This document shows positions 1-9,775 of a stretch of 64,000 nt of DNA, one piece after another. A program made the position numbers and the translations under genes. This stretch comes from Dioctria linearis (taxonomy: Eukaryota > Arthropoda > Insecta > Diptera > Asilidae). Location: NCBI GenBank assembly GCA_963930735.1, contig OZ005740.1, positions 348,276,262 to 348,340,261 of the forward strand, given 5' to 3'. Position 1 is the first letter of the stretch; every line of letters starts with the position of its first letter. The notes under the pieces are model-generated. The model ran no database searches and had not been told where the DNA came from. It saw only the letters and a list, made by a program, of their open reading frames with translations.

Positions 1-1970
1 AGTGTTGGCCGAAGTGACGTCACAAATTAAATGCTAAAATCTTATTCAGCATAGCTTGTATTCTATGTACGGTTTTATAAAAGTAAAAAAAAAAACATCA
101 AGTAGTTTTTGATTTATTTTTGATGCAAACATTCTGATTGAAACATTTACCAAAATTTCACGTAATATTTAAAAACAAATTAAATTAATTAAAAGAAAAG
201 TTCCATATTCAATTTTTAAACGTTTTTAATTAAACCCGTATATTTTCAACATATTTTTAAGGTAAGAAATATCCGAATTTTATTTTTTGTGTGTTTTACT
301 TTGGAAATGAGTTTCCTTGAAGGAAAAACTGTTTAGACTTAAGAACATCAAATTCTATTTCTTCTGGATTCTTTATCGAAATTTTTCAAAAGGACATCAG
401 CTTAAAACTTCAAAAACATTGAAAGCTCCTTGTGTGTTTACTCGAAAAATAATAAGAAATTCGCTTTTCAATTTTTCTTGGAAACCAAATATTGTTTCGT
501 TACACCTTATCTTCAAAAATAATACATATTTGCAGATATTTTGTTATCGTCCTAAGTTGGAGATTACGTAACATTGGTCTCAACTGAGGTATTTCCCTGT
601 AGGGTGTTCTCGGTTTTGCATTTGGGACGTTCCTATAGTGCAGACATTAGTTAGAACTAAAGCATATCAACCTCAACGAATATAGCGCTGTTCCTTAGGA
701 TTAGTTTAATGTTTTTGTTATTGAATGCTCAGTATATGCTCAAAATTCAACGAGATAATATTTTTCGCATTATTTTAATTTTGATTTTCGTTATTGTTTC
801 GCAGTAAGTGACATTTTAGTTATATTTTGAAGTTATTCGAGTGTTTTAAATATACTTTGTTTTCAATTTTTCCTAACTTTGAATTCTATTAACTTTTCTT
901 TAATATCTCATTCATTCTCCGTAGTGTATTATTCTATTCTTATCTGCGGTCCTACTCTTCGCAGTTTACAGATCTCAGTTAGCTACGTACTAGTTTTTTT
1001 TACAGAAGTAGGATATGCCTGTGGTAGACAGGTGCGCACTTTAAGCTTAAGAATTCAAAGGCGATTTTTGCACCTTTTTTTAAGCCTATCCTGTTCCAGT
1101 GAAAATATCAAGCTACCATTTTAGTCACCGCAGGAAATTGCCCACTAGTAGGTATTTAGATGCATTTTTCGCTTTATTTAGGCCTGTTGTTTATTCTCAG
1201 TAGTAAGTCGCAGTAATAACAATGTTGTCCAATTTGTCGAAATGTTTTCTTACCGCCAACAACTTCGCGCATAAAATGTATAATAAAAGAAAGTTTAAAT
1301 AACTGTGTTAACTGAATTGGGTAGAACATTGTTTCGTAGAAAGTTCCTTCCGATTATGCCATCTCAAAATCTGAGCTATACTGTTAGATTAAAGTCTGTC
1401 CTTGTCTTCTTTAGGTTTTGTTCGCTCGATTGATGCAAGTTTTGAAATGTGTATTTGTTATGAATTTTGGCCGTTCATAAAAATTGGAATCCAGAATGTT
1501 TCAGATATTGGCATTTCAAAATCTTATCTTAGAAAATAGTAGCCAATTTGGCAGATATTGAGGAAGCAAATTGTGCGCCGGCGTAAAATGATTCAGATGT
1601 ATCATTTTGAGTCGATTATTCCCCCTTTCTACATGAGCTCTAGTCCATAGCCGTGTGACGATTTTCTTATCTTAAAACTAAATTCCGAAAACTTGGATTA
1701 GTAAAACCCGCAACGAGCATTAGTTGATTATTGGAAATTAATTCGATCCAAATTCGAAGTTTCGAACATAGGGTCATACGCAGAATTGTTCAAATTTTTA
1801 GGTTTCACGAAGTTTGAATAGAATTCTTTACTTAGTCTCGCTTTTTCGTGAAGATGTTGTCTTAATCCCACATACCAAAAAGTAAGAATAAAATAGAATA
1901 GAGAAGTAACTAGAAATCAAAATCAAAAACTTGAAACAAAAGCTTAGAATGGTCTGGGTAAAATTTTCTA
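1..1970. other. AT-rich intergenic stretch, no gene recognised
   Basis: Only short open frames occur (317-571 and 879-1124). Neither has a recognisable domain, and their composition (runs of Phe, Ile and Lys) is what AT-rich noncoding DNA gives. No repeat family seen elsewhere in the window was found here. The stretch ends where the 3' tail of the minus-strand LINE begins. Confidence 0.6.
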
Positions 1971-2160
1971 ATGTCAACATTATCATCATTATTACTATTA
2001 GCCTTAGTTACAATTCCTTAATATCCTTTTTTTTTTCAAAATCCCCCTTTCAGACAGCTTAGCTGGTTTAAGAAAGAGGTTGAAATTCATTTAATTAACT
2101 ACAATCTATTTATTCCTTATATATAGCCTAATAAGAATAGCATGTTCTAATTCAACTTAG

Positions 2161-4269
2161 TTATATTTCACGAAGACTACATATATGGTTTCTTACTTTC
2201 TTTATGAAGATGTTTATATTCGAACTGATTTTAATCTGAATAGGAAGTCTGTTGAAGATCTCACTGGATGTCGCCAATAATCCTTTACGAACCCTTTCTG
2301 TCCTTGCTGCTTCTACTCTTATATCATTCCTCTGTCTTGTATTGTGCGTATGGAGATCTGTTGCCGTAGTGATTTTGAGGTTTGTTTTAATTTTTTTGTT
2401 TTTCAACTTATAGACAAATTTAGCTTTCTCCACAAAGATTATTTGCTTTAGACTAAGTTTTTCCGTTCTTCTTAGTAATTCCTTTGTAGACGTTAGCCAA
2501 GGTATATTATATAATGTTTTAAGAGCTCTATTCATAGTTATCTGTGTTCTATTAATTATATAGTTGGAGCATTGGGACCATATAGGTATGCTATATTTTA
2601 TGTGTGATAGTACATGAGCATTATATATTAGATTTGCTGTTTTGTTATTTAATGTCAAATTCATTCTTTTGATAGCGCCCAACATCGGTATAATTTTATT
2701 AATTTTGGTGTTTATATGACTGTTCCACCTTAATTGCTCATCTAATATAAGACCAAGATATTTTATTTCCTTAACTCTCTGCAAGCTCATGGATCCAATT
2801 TTTATCTGTGGGTCAATATCTTCTTTATTGACTTGACGAAATATTATAAATTTGGTTTTTTCTTCGTTCAGCGAAAGTTTGTTTCCATCTGTCCATTGCT
2901 TATATCTTATGAGATCCCCGTTCATAGTTCTTTGAAGGATTTCTTTTGTTTTCGCCCCATATATAATGTTTGTGTCATCTGCATATATATGATAGTCTCC
3001 TTTAATTCCTGCATTCTGCATGTTATTTATGTATAGTAAATAGAGATTAGGTCCCAGGATGGAGCCTTGTGGTACACCAGTGCGGAGAATCTCCGGATCG
3101 CTATGTATTTTTTGTATTTTTGTAAACAATTTCCTATTGGTTAAATAGCTTTCCACCAGTTTATTGGCTATACCCCTTATTCCAAGCTCATCCAGAAACT
3201 TCAGAAGAAGATCATGGTCAACTGTATCAAAGGCTTTTCTAAGATCTACAAAAATTGCTCCAGTATATAGACCTTCATCTAGATATTTGTTGATTACATT
3301 CATTGTCTCAGCTGTGGCTGACTCTGTTCCGCTGTATTCCTGAAAGCCAAATTGTTTCTGATCATATCCTCCAGTTTTGTTTATAAAACTCCTGAGTCTT
3401 TTTTCAATTATCTTCTCGAATATTTTTCCAACACAACTGAGAATTGCAATTGGTCTGTAATTACTCACATCCTTTTTATCTCCACCTTTATATATTGGTA
3501 GTATTTCAGTCTCCTTTAGTATATTTGGATATATTCCGGTTGAGATGGTTTGATTTACAAGATTGGCTAAAGTCGGGCTTATTATATCAGCCGCAACAGC
3601 AAGATCATTCGTAGTGATTCCGTCAAGCGGAGGTGCAGATTCTTTTCTGAGACTTTTAATTACAAATTCTATTTCTGCCGTATCAGATGGTTCAAGAAAA
3701 ATTGATTTTGCTTGCCTTTTATTTGCAGTAGGTGACTTTGTTGGTAACTTTTCCTTAAGTTCATTGCCAATGTTGAAGTACTGATTAAGTGTGTCTGCTA
3801 TCGTCTTTGGATTAGTTTCTATTTTCCCTGACTTCCTTATCTCAGTAATAGTTTCTTTATTTACATTTTCCTTTTTTATGATAAATTTATTAATTATTTT
3901 CCATGTTTTCCTTGTGTCGTATTTTGTCTTCTGAAACTGTTTGTCAATGTATTCTTGTTTCACTTTCCTTACTAACATGTTTACCCGATTTTTAGCACAA
4001 GTATAATCTCTCTTCCCCTCAATATCATCCGGGTGCTTCTTCATTTTTTTATATAACTTCTCTCTTTTTTTCATTTCATCTATAATTTTATCCGTTATCC
4101 ATCCATTATTCCTACTTCTAATCTTTTTGTAAATTGTGCTATCTTTTTTACTATCTTTTATAATGTCGATAAGTTCCTCCGTTGTTATTGCTTGAGAGTT
4201 TTGTATTCTCTCTTTGATTTTTTCTCTATATCTCTCTTTGTCTATTGATGAGATGACTTTTGTGCTCAT
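2161..4269 (-). CDS. LINE reverse transcriptase (ORF2, RT part)
   Basis: This 702-residue protein copies the element RNA into DNA at a nicked target. From the N-terminus there is a Lys-rich linker (about 1-125), then RT fingers and palm. Visible blocks are NYRPIAIL (about 268), the first catalytic Asp in FVDLRKAFDTVDH (about 341), GVPQGSILGP (about 398) and the catalytic YADDT (about 428). The thumb block around NKLSLNEEKTKFIIF and KYLGLILD follow. The C-terminal 200 residues are basic and no RNase H domain is seen. In most relatives this region is fused to the endonuclease. Here the frame is separate: the endonuclease stops 11 nt upstream, and the RT frame is -1 relative to it across an 11-A run. 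The ATG used lies directly after that run. The frame has no internal stop. Confidence 0.93.
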   Translation of the reverse strand: MSTKVISSIDKERYREKIKERIQNSQAITTEELIDIIKDSKKDSTIYKKIRSRNNGWITDKIIDEMKKREKLYKKMKKHPDDIEGKRDYTCAKNRVNMLVRKVKQEYIDKQFQKTKYDTRKTWKIINKFIIKKENVNKETITEIRKSGKIETNPKTIADTLNQYFNIGNELKEKLPTKSPTANKRQAKSIFLEPSDTAEIEFVIKSLRKESAPPLDGITTNDLAVAADIISPTLANLVNQTISTGIYPNILKETEILPIYKGGDKKDVSNYRPIAILSCVGKIFEKIIEKRLRSFINKTGGYDQKQFGFQEYSGTESATAETMNVINKYLDEGLYTGAIFVDLRKAFDTVDHDLLLKFLDELGIRGIANKLVESYLTNRKLFTKIQKIHSDPEILRTGVPQGSILGPNLYLLYINNMQNAGIKGDYHIYADDTNIIYGAKTKEILQRTMNGDLIRYKQWTDGNKLSLNEEKTKFIIFRQVNKEDIDPQIKIGSMSLQRVKEIKYLGLILDEQLRWNSHINTKINKIIPMLGAIKRMNLTLNNKTANLIYNAHVLSHIKYSIPIWSQCSNYIINRTQITMNRALKTLYNIPWLTSTKELLRRTEKLSLKQIIFVEKAKFVYKLKNKKIKTNLKITTATDLHTHNTRQRNDIRVEAARTERVRKGLLATSSEIFNRLPIQIKISSNINIFIKKVRNHICSLREI

Positions 4270-4280
4270 CCTTTTTTTTT

Positions 4281-4946
4281 TTAAACATTTGTAGTGATTA
4301 CAACCTTAATTACGTTATGATCTGATATGGAGGTAGTGTCCATATTCATGTCCATTAAAAATGTCTCACACAGATCCGTAAATATATGATCTATTATTGT
4401 AGCCGTGTTTTCTGTAGATCTAGTTGCATGTTTAATATCAATTTTATTTAGAATCCTGAAGTTGCATATAGATAATAAGTCTAGATATTGAGTTACTGCA
4501 TTATTGTTCGCCAACAAATCAATGTTGGTATCTCCCAAAAACATAAGCTTTCGGTGCTGAGTCAGTAAGTTTTCCAAATAGTCTATAAATTCATGCTGGC
4601 TTTCGCTTGGTGATTTATACATTGTTAGTATTTTAATACTACTCTTGCTGCTTATTTTTATTTCAGTTAATATTACATTATATTTATTGTCTAGTTTTAT
4701 ATTGTTATATTTTATTCCTTGTTTAATAAAAATTGCTGTTCCGCCACCACGACTCTCCTCTCTGCAGTTGAAAATTCCTGTAAAGCCTCTTATGTTATAG
4801 AAGTTCACCTCATTAGAATATAGCCATGTTTCATTCAGCACTATTATATCTATCTGTGGGTTTTTGATAACCATAATTTCAATTTCATCTAGTTTATTTC
4901 GGATACTCCTGATATTTAGATATATTAGATTTAGCATGGTGGGCAT
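4281..4946 (-). CDS. LINE apurinic-like endonuclease (ORF2, EN part)
   Basis: This 221-residue endonuclease/exonuclease/phosphatase domain would nick target DNA to prime reverse transcription. The expected catalytic positions are present in order: Asn in YLNIRSIRNKLDEI (about 9), Glu in NETWL (about 38), Asp and Asn in LGDTNIDLL (about 137) and the terminal SDHNVI (about 208). Its ATG lies six bases after the first base of the ORF1 stop, in the same frame as ORF1 (TAA AGA ATG). It could be reached by stop readthrough or by reinitiation. It ends at TAA, where the T is followed by an A-run, and the RT frame opens just after. A domain that ends right after SDH with no linker is unusual for a complete ORF2, so either one base was gained or lost here or expression needs a -1 shift. 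Confidence 0.88.
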   Translation of the reverse strand: MPTMLNLIYLNIRSIRNKLDEIEIMVIKNPQIDIIVLNETWLYSNEVNFYNIRGFTGIFNCREESRGGGTAIFIKQGIKYNNIKLDNKYNVILTEIKISSKSSIKILTMYKSPSESQHEFIDYLENLLTQHRKLMFLGDTNIDLLANNNAVTQYLDLLSICNFRILNKIDIKHATRSTENTATIIDHIFTDLCETFLMDMNMDTTSISDHNVIKVVITTNV

Positions 4947-4949
4947 TCT

Positions 4950-6155
4950 TTATAGAGATTGTACAGTATATTCGGTTTTGCTCCTCACTATCTCTATACG
5001 TCTTTGGTATATCGGGCACTTTCTACTATCTGCAGCGTGCTTACAGTTGTCTAGATTGTCTTCTTTATTATTTATTGTTTTCAAACGACAGTTTATACAA
5101 GAGACTTTAGTCATAGTACAGTTTGATGATTCGTGATTTTCACCACAGTTCTTGCATATATCTGTATTCGTACAATTTTTTGATGAATGACCATATTTTT
5201 GGCATTTAACGCATCTCATTATATTGAAGTCCTCACGTACATAGTGGGAGTTCCAATCGATGTTTACGTATTGATCTGCCATACGTTTGTATGTGGATGC
5301 GCAGACCTCAAAAAATATGGTCCATTTATTTGTGCGTCTATTTAATTTGTTGTATGTTATATTAAGTTGGTCTTGAGTTGTGAAGGAGTGATTTAGATCT
5401 CGAAGTTCTTTTAGTAGTTCTTTTGTTGTGTAATTTTTATTTAGATTCGAAATAAATAAACATGGGACTCTTTTCTTACTAAGGGAGATGTTGTATCTCT
5501 CACATAGTTCTTTATTGGCTTCCTTTAGGAGAATCATATTGTTTTCCGTAGAGTTTGATTTAATTATGACTCCTCCTTTAGTTATGGGCTTTACTTCAAT
5601 TATTGGAACCTTCAAGATACTTGGTTTGATTTTTTCCTTAATGTATTTTTTTGTGTCTTCTGATATTTGATTTGGGTTTAATGGTCTAATTATTACTCCC
5701 TGTGTTGGTATCCTGGGGCCACCCTTCTTTACTACTTCCGAGTATGTATTTTTATTATTGTTTATTGTTCTATTTGCACCTTCCCCGTCTTCCATTTTAT
5801 TTACCGTTTGTAATATTGTTTTAATTATTTCTCTTTGTTGATTATCTTCCTTTTTCATCTCAATTAGATCGTACATTATTTTATCCAATTGCTCTATCAT
5901 TCGTTTTTGATATTTATTTTGTCTTAGTACGTGATCCATTATCGCTTCAAATTTTTCCGGGATTGTTTTTATATGTTTGCTGCATTCAGAGCACATAAAG
6001 AGAACGTTTTCTTTTGTATTTATTAGATTAACCTCGTACTCCACAAGATTTACACATTTAGCATGAAATATGGATCCACATGTTCCATTACAAAATATTG
6101 CATTTTCATTTTTTGTTATTCTCTTGCAAGATCTGCATGTAGTACTCATTTTCAC
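4950..6155 (-). CDS. LINE ORF1 gag-like protein with PHD finger and zinc knuckles
   Basis: This 401-residue nucleic-acid-binding protein would coat the element RNA. Residues about 7-60 form a PHD-like C4HC3 finger (CRSC, then FCNGTC, FHAKC, MCSEC). Residues about 65-110 are Lys/Glu-rich and may form a coiled coil. Residues about 155-300 have the look of the RRM-like folds of LINE ORF1 proteins. The last 90 residues hold CCHC-type knuckles: CVKCQKYGHSSKNC, CKNCGENHESSNC and a third Cys-rich block beginning CINC. A PHD finger plus C-terminal knuckles is known from ORF1 of CR1/Jockey-type LINEs. The frame is complete. It ends with TAA one codon before the endonuclease ATG. Confidence 0.87.
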   Translation of the reverse strand: MKMSTTCRSCKRITKNENAIFCNGTCGSIFHAKCVNLVEYEVNLINTKENVLFMCSECSKHIKTIPEKFEAIMDHVLRQNKYQKRMIEQLDKIMYDLIEMKKEDNQQREIIKTILQTVNKMEDGEGANRTINNNKNTYSEVVKKGGPRIPTQGVIIRPLNPNQISEDTKKYIKEKIKPSILKVPIIEVKPITKGGVIIKSNSTENNMILLKEANKELCERYNISLSKKRVPCLFISNLNKNYTTKELLKELRDLNHSFTTQDQLNITYNKLNRRTNKWTIFFEVCASTYKRMADQYVNIDWNSHYVREDFNIMRCVKCQKYGHSSKNCTNTDICKNCGENHESSNCTMTKVSCINCRLKTINNKEDNLDNCKHAADSRKCPIYQRRIEIVRSKTEYTVQSL

Positions 6156-6640
6156 AGTTTTATAGATATATAGAAATTTAATATTTCAAAAATTAAACCA
6201 TTCGTAAAAAGAGAGAAAAATTACTATTACATTACAAAAACATTCACAAAAAAACTACTATTATTATTTCTTTTTTCCTTTTTTTTTTTCTTTTCTATAT
6301 TTATTTTTATAAATTTTTTTTTATTTGATATCTCATACACAGCCTACTCCTCTCTAATCGGTCAGTAAATACATAAACCTCTAACTAAAGCCTGTTAACA
6401 AATGAAACCCTTCTTTTTATTGTTTTTGGTTGTTTTAATAATTCATAACTGAAAATCAGTCGTCTGCGGGAGTTTCTTCAATGGTTCTGATGGTATTCCT
6501 GCTTCTGTATTGAAAAAGTGTAGTGTATCTCTTGTCTATTCTGTTATTTATTTGACTTATCTCGTATATCCTTACACATGAATGGCGAGGGGAACGATGT
6601 ATCAAATTACCGGTCTATTGCTAGCTTATCGTGGACTTAC

Positions 6641-7820
6641 CACTGACTTATAATAGGGATGGCCGATACCGATACGATATTTGATATATTGATATTTATC
6701 CCCCTACGATACAGGTAATTCGTATCGATAATTTTATACTTTAAATATCATTGTATCGACATTTCAATAGCTGTATCGTTAAAAGAAATTTCTGTTCGAA
6801 TGCCCCCTTTTCATACAATTTTAGGCCCGACATGAACAGAGGACAAGAGAGATGTCTTAAGCGACGCATTTTGATATTCTGAGCACATTTTATTAATAAA
6901 ACTTGGCTTTGGCGATCGGATGTATTTTGAGAGCGACTTTCTTGGACAAAAAAGTATACTTTTTTCCTCTCGTGATTGTGCGAAACTGGTGCGTCGTGGA
7001 ACATAACTTCCTATGAGAAAAATGTTCACAACGAAACACTGATGGAGCTGAAAAAAGAACAGAAAAATATATGCGAAATGTAGCAACTGGGGTGTATGAT
7101 ACCCAAGTTCATGAAAGTGGGTTTTTCAGGAACGAAAACGTCCCGAGAAAGTTTTCTGAATCAGGAAAAGAGTACACCACTCGTTAGTACTCGGCGAGAC
7201 CTTTAATTTGATATGCAACAATATAGTATGCATTGCATAGTACTATATTTATACATATAATAACAAATATCGTATAGACGATACTACGGCTATCGATATT
7301 TTAAGATCCAATATATTGGTGTATCGATATTTAAAAAAAAAATGGAAATATCGGTGTATCGATATTTTCCCAACTATTGGCCATCTCTAACTTATAACAA
7401 TGGATTGAGCGTATTGCCATTTTCCTATAGGAAATAATGACACAAGTTTTACAGTTTTTTCTTTCTTTTATGGTGGCTGCAGATGCAATCACGGCAGAAA
7501 AAATGTGGTAAAGATGATGTTTACCATGCTCTATCTCAATTGCCCATGTGCAGGATTCAGGTAAAAATAACTTTTGAAAATTAAAGTCGGAATGAGTTTA
7601 ATTCAAAACATCCAAACTCCATAACTTGGACACAAGAAAAAATATGTTTTTAATTTAATTCGATTTTCGGGTGTAAAATTTTATCGGATTGGTTGAGTTT
7701 TACATGTTTTTTATATACATAGTAAACGTTTTAAAGGGTGTTCAAACGGTGATATACGGAAACACAATATTTGTGCCACATGAAATAGCAAATCGCTGAG
7801 TTCATTGTTATAAGTCAGTG
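6641..7820. mobile_element. TIR element of the CACTGAC family, 8-bp target duplication
   Basis: Both ends carry CACTGACTTATAACAATGG and its reverse complement. The internal sequence (7398-7820) is clearly the same family as 61409-61914. Flanking octamers GGACTTAC (6633) and GGTCCTAC (7821) agree at 6 of 8 positions, consistent with an aged 8-bp target duplication. An 8-bp duplication with termini starting CA fits the P or hAT superfamilies. No transposase is encoded. It sits inside the decayed LINE RT and is itself interrupted by the hAT-like element at 6654-7389. Confidence 0.85.
6654..7389. mobile_element. hAT-like nonautonomous element with perfect 8-bp TSD
   Basis: The left end is TAGGGATGGCCGATA and the right end is the imperfect inverse TATTGGCCATCTCTA. 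The octamer ACTTATAA is found exactly at 6646-6653 and 7390-7397. Both subterminal regions are packed with TATCGATA/CGATAT motifs, the kind of repeated transposase-binding sites seen near hAT ends. The 736-bp body has no convincing coding frame; the open frames at 6741-7086 (-) match nothing. The TSD lies within the TIR of the CACTGAC-family element, which fixes the order of insertion. Confidence 0.88.
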
Positions 7821-8454
7821 GGTCCTACTGGTAAGATTTTTGAAGTCTTATTATAGTAAGTGATGTTTTGAATTTTGACTGCAGGCCCTTTATAGAAACA
7901 TTTCAATGTGGCTTCACTAAAGATAAATCACTACTACTATCTAGGTAGAACTCTCCAACTTTTTTATTCCTGCTATAGAATCTTGTAATTAGGTTGACTG
8001 TATTTACACTGATTTCAGTAAACCATTCGACAGAACCAGTCCCCAAATATTCATTCTGAGCTTACCAACCCTGGTTTTCCCTCTTTTTGTAAAATGATTA
8101 TGTTCCTTTATCAGACCGAACGCAGAGCTCTTTTTAGGAGTGCTCTTTCTACTGAAATTAACAATACTTCTGGTATTCCACAAGACAGTAACCTTGATCA
8201 TTTACCCTTTATTAGCAAAAATAAGACATTTTGGATCAGCAGGAACCAATACTTATCAGCACGGCTAGTTCCTGCCTACCGTAGATGCCTGGAAGAAAAT
8301 GCCAAGGTGATCCCATATATGATCTCAATTAAGGTTCTCTTTATTATTAATAATACTCTATATTATGTACATGGACGATGCTACGCTGACGGCGGCAAAT
8401 TATTCTGTATAATTTCAGGCGAAAACGATATTTTTCCTTTTAAATTCTGACTAA

Positions 8455-8903
8455 GGCTGGACCACAATTGCCGTAAAGAAATTTACCGTTTTAACGAGAC
8501 TGAAGTTTATGTACTTACAAAAAATTGATATTTTTAACCTAAATAGATATCACATTCCGTAAGGGGGGTTATCTTGATATTTAATGTTTTCAATTTTAAA
8601 AAGTTGTAAAAGCAGAAGAATAATAAATGGAAGTTGATTTAATTGAAGATTTGTGCTTTCCAGTAACTCCAGTTCCATTTTAATTTTGACATTGCACATT
8701 TTATTCATTTAATAACAATTTAGTTGTTTGACAGATCACGTCCTTACGGAATTAGCTCCTCTTACCGCACCTTTACTTACTGCAATTTGACAATTAAATT
8801 TAACGAAAGTTCCCCCTTGACGCCGCACATCTGTTAAATTTAAAGGGCGCGTTCGCTACACTTAAGTAAATTCACTTACGAATACGGCAATTGTGGTCTA
8901 GCC
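8455..8903. mobile_element. MITE of the GGCT-RRCYACAATTG family, copy 1
   Basis: The ends are GGCTGGACCACAATTGCCG and the inverse CGGCAATTGTGGTCTAGCC. Internal blocks recur at 31497-31924 and 48080-48295 (CCTAAATAGATATCACATTC followed by CGTAAG, and CCGCACCTTTACT). It is 449 bp and has no coding frame. The flanks read TAA on the left and TTTA on the right, so a 3-bp TWA target of the Harbinger type is possible but not clean. It splits the decayed LINE. Confidence 0.8.
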
Positions 8904-9775
8904 TTTAGCTATTTTCCATTCTTGGTACTGTAAAAAGTATTTATCTTTGAATTCAATGAAGCGCACTGCAATTTTTTTTTCTCGAAAGAAGTGTCCATAG
9001 CACTTCGATTACTCAGTTGACAGAAATTCATTAGTTATACTTTTCAAAATCAAAGATTTAGGCGTATTTTTTAACTCTGTGTTTTCTTCCAAAGAACATA
9101 TCTACTCTCCATTTATCCAAAATTGTCCCATGAATGTAACGAACTGCATACTATCAAGTCTCTCGTTTGTACTTCGGTTAGACGAATATTAGAGGAAGCC
9201 TGTCCTGTCTAGTCTCTGTCCACGTTAACCGAATCAAGATTAACCTAGGTTTCTCAGATTTGCCCTTCGTGTAATTCCTTGGAATGATCATATTGCACTT
9301 CCGCTGTATGTAAAGAGACTTAACTTGCTTTTCTTAGAAAGTCTCGAAAAGAGACGAAACAGTTCTAGAAATACTTTTGCTTTTAACATTTCACAGGGAG
9401 CGATCAACTCGCCCGAATTGTTGAATATCATGAAAATTTCTGTTTTTTCTCATTCCCTGGGGTATCATTATTTTTTCCCAATTTCACCTCTCAGTACAAA
9501 TTGTGGTAGACAGGAGCCGTTATCCTCAATGCCTCGCATGTTTTTCGCTGTTCTTTTATACATACCTTAAAATACTAAAATATTTACCATTATTCTTTTA
9601 ATAGTCCTCACAATAGATTTTTCAAATCACAGGTAATACGATGTTAATACCTTAACACCTCTTCCCGAATCGTATCTAATCTATCTTAGAAACATTAAGT
9701 ACAGTTTGTTTATCGTCGGTCAATTTACAGAGTTTTAATTCAAACTTTTTTTTTTTTTTTAATTTTACTAAAGCA

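Larger units (their letters stand above)
1975..6350 (-). mobile_element. Nearly intact non-LTR retrotransposon (CR1/L2/Jockey group)
   Basis: The element is read right to left: a short A/T-rich 5' leader (about 6350-6156), ORF1 (6155-4950), an endonuclease ORF (4946-4281), an RT ORF (4269-2161) and a short 3' UTR. It ends at about 1975 in an imperfect trinucleotide tail (minus-strand TAGTAATAATGATGATAATG), as expected for LINEs that end in simple repeats rather than poly(A). There are no LTRs. All three reading frames are long and unbroken and the catalytic residues are present, so this is a young copy compared with the decayed elements around it. The 5' boundary is approximate and no target duplication was resolved. 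The RT motifs fit the CR1/L2/Daphne side of the Jockey superfamily, but the exact clade needs a tree. Confidence 0.88.
6455..9570 (+). pseudogene. Decayed Jockey-type LINE RT, interrupted by three elements
   Basis: Three blocks of one reverse transcriptase lie in order on the plus strand. Block 1 (about 6455-6640) reads GSDGIPASVLKKC and then NYRSIASLS, matching the fingers motif and NYRPI. Block 2 (about 7829-8454) reads GKIFEVLL, FQCGFTKDKS and the degraded GIPQDSNLDHLPF, which matches GIPQGSxLGPLLF. A possible remnant of YxDD follows as YMDDATL near 8370. Block 3 (about 8904-9570) gives KDLGVFF and the C-terminal region RRNSSRNTFAFNISQGAINS and PELLN, ending near NCGRQEPLSSMPRMF. Stops and frameshifts are frequent. 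The gaps between blocks are the elements at 6641-7820 and 8455-8903. It is not the same family as the intact LINE beside it. Confidence 0.82.

Noticed and set aside
317..571. 84-residue plus-strand frame starting MKEKLFRLKN
   Set aside because: No domain, no splice or promoter context, and composition expected of AT-rich noncoding DNA.
2833..5670. Plus-strand frames opposite the LINE
   Set aside because: Antisense shadows of ORF1, EN and RT, which have clear catalytic motifs on the minus strand.
8094..8450. 118-residue frame as an independent gene
   Set aside because: It is one frame of the decayed LINE RT (GIPQDSNLDHLPF block).
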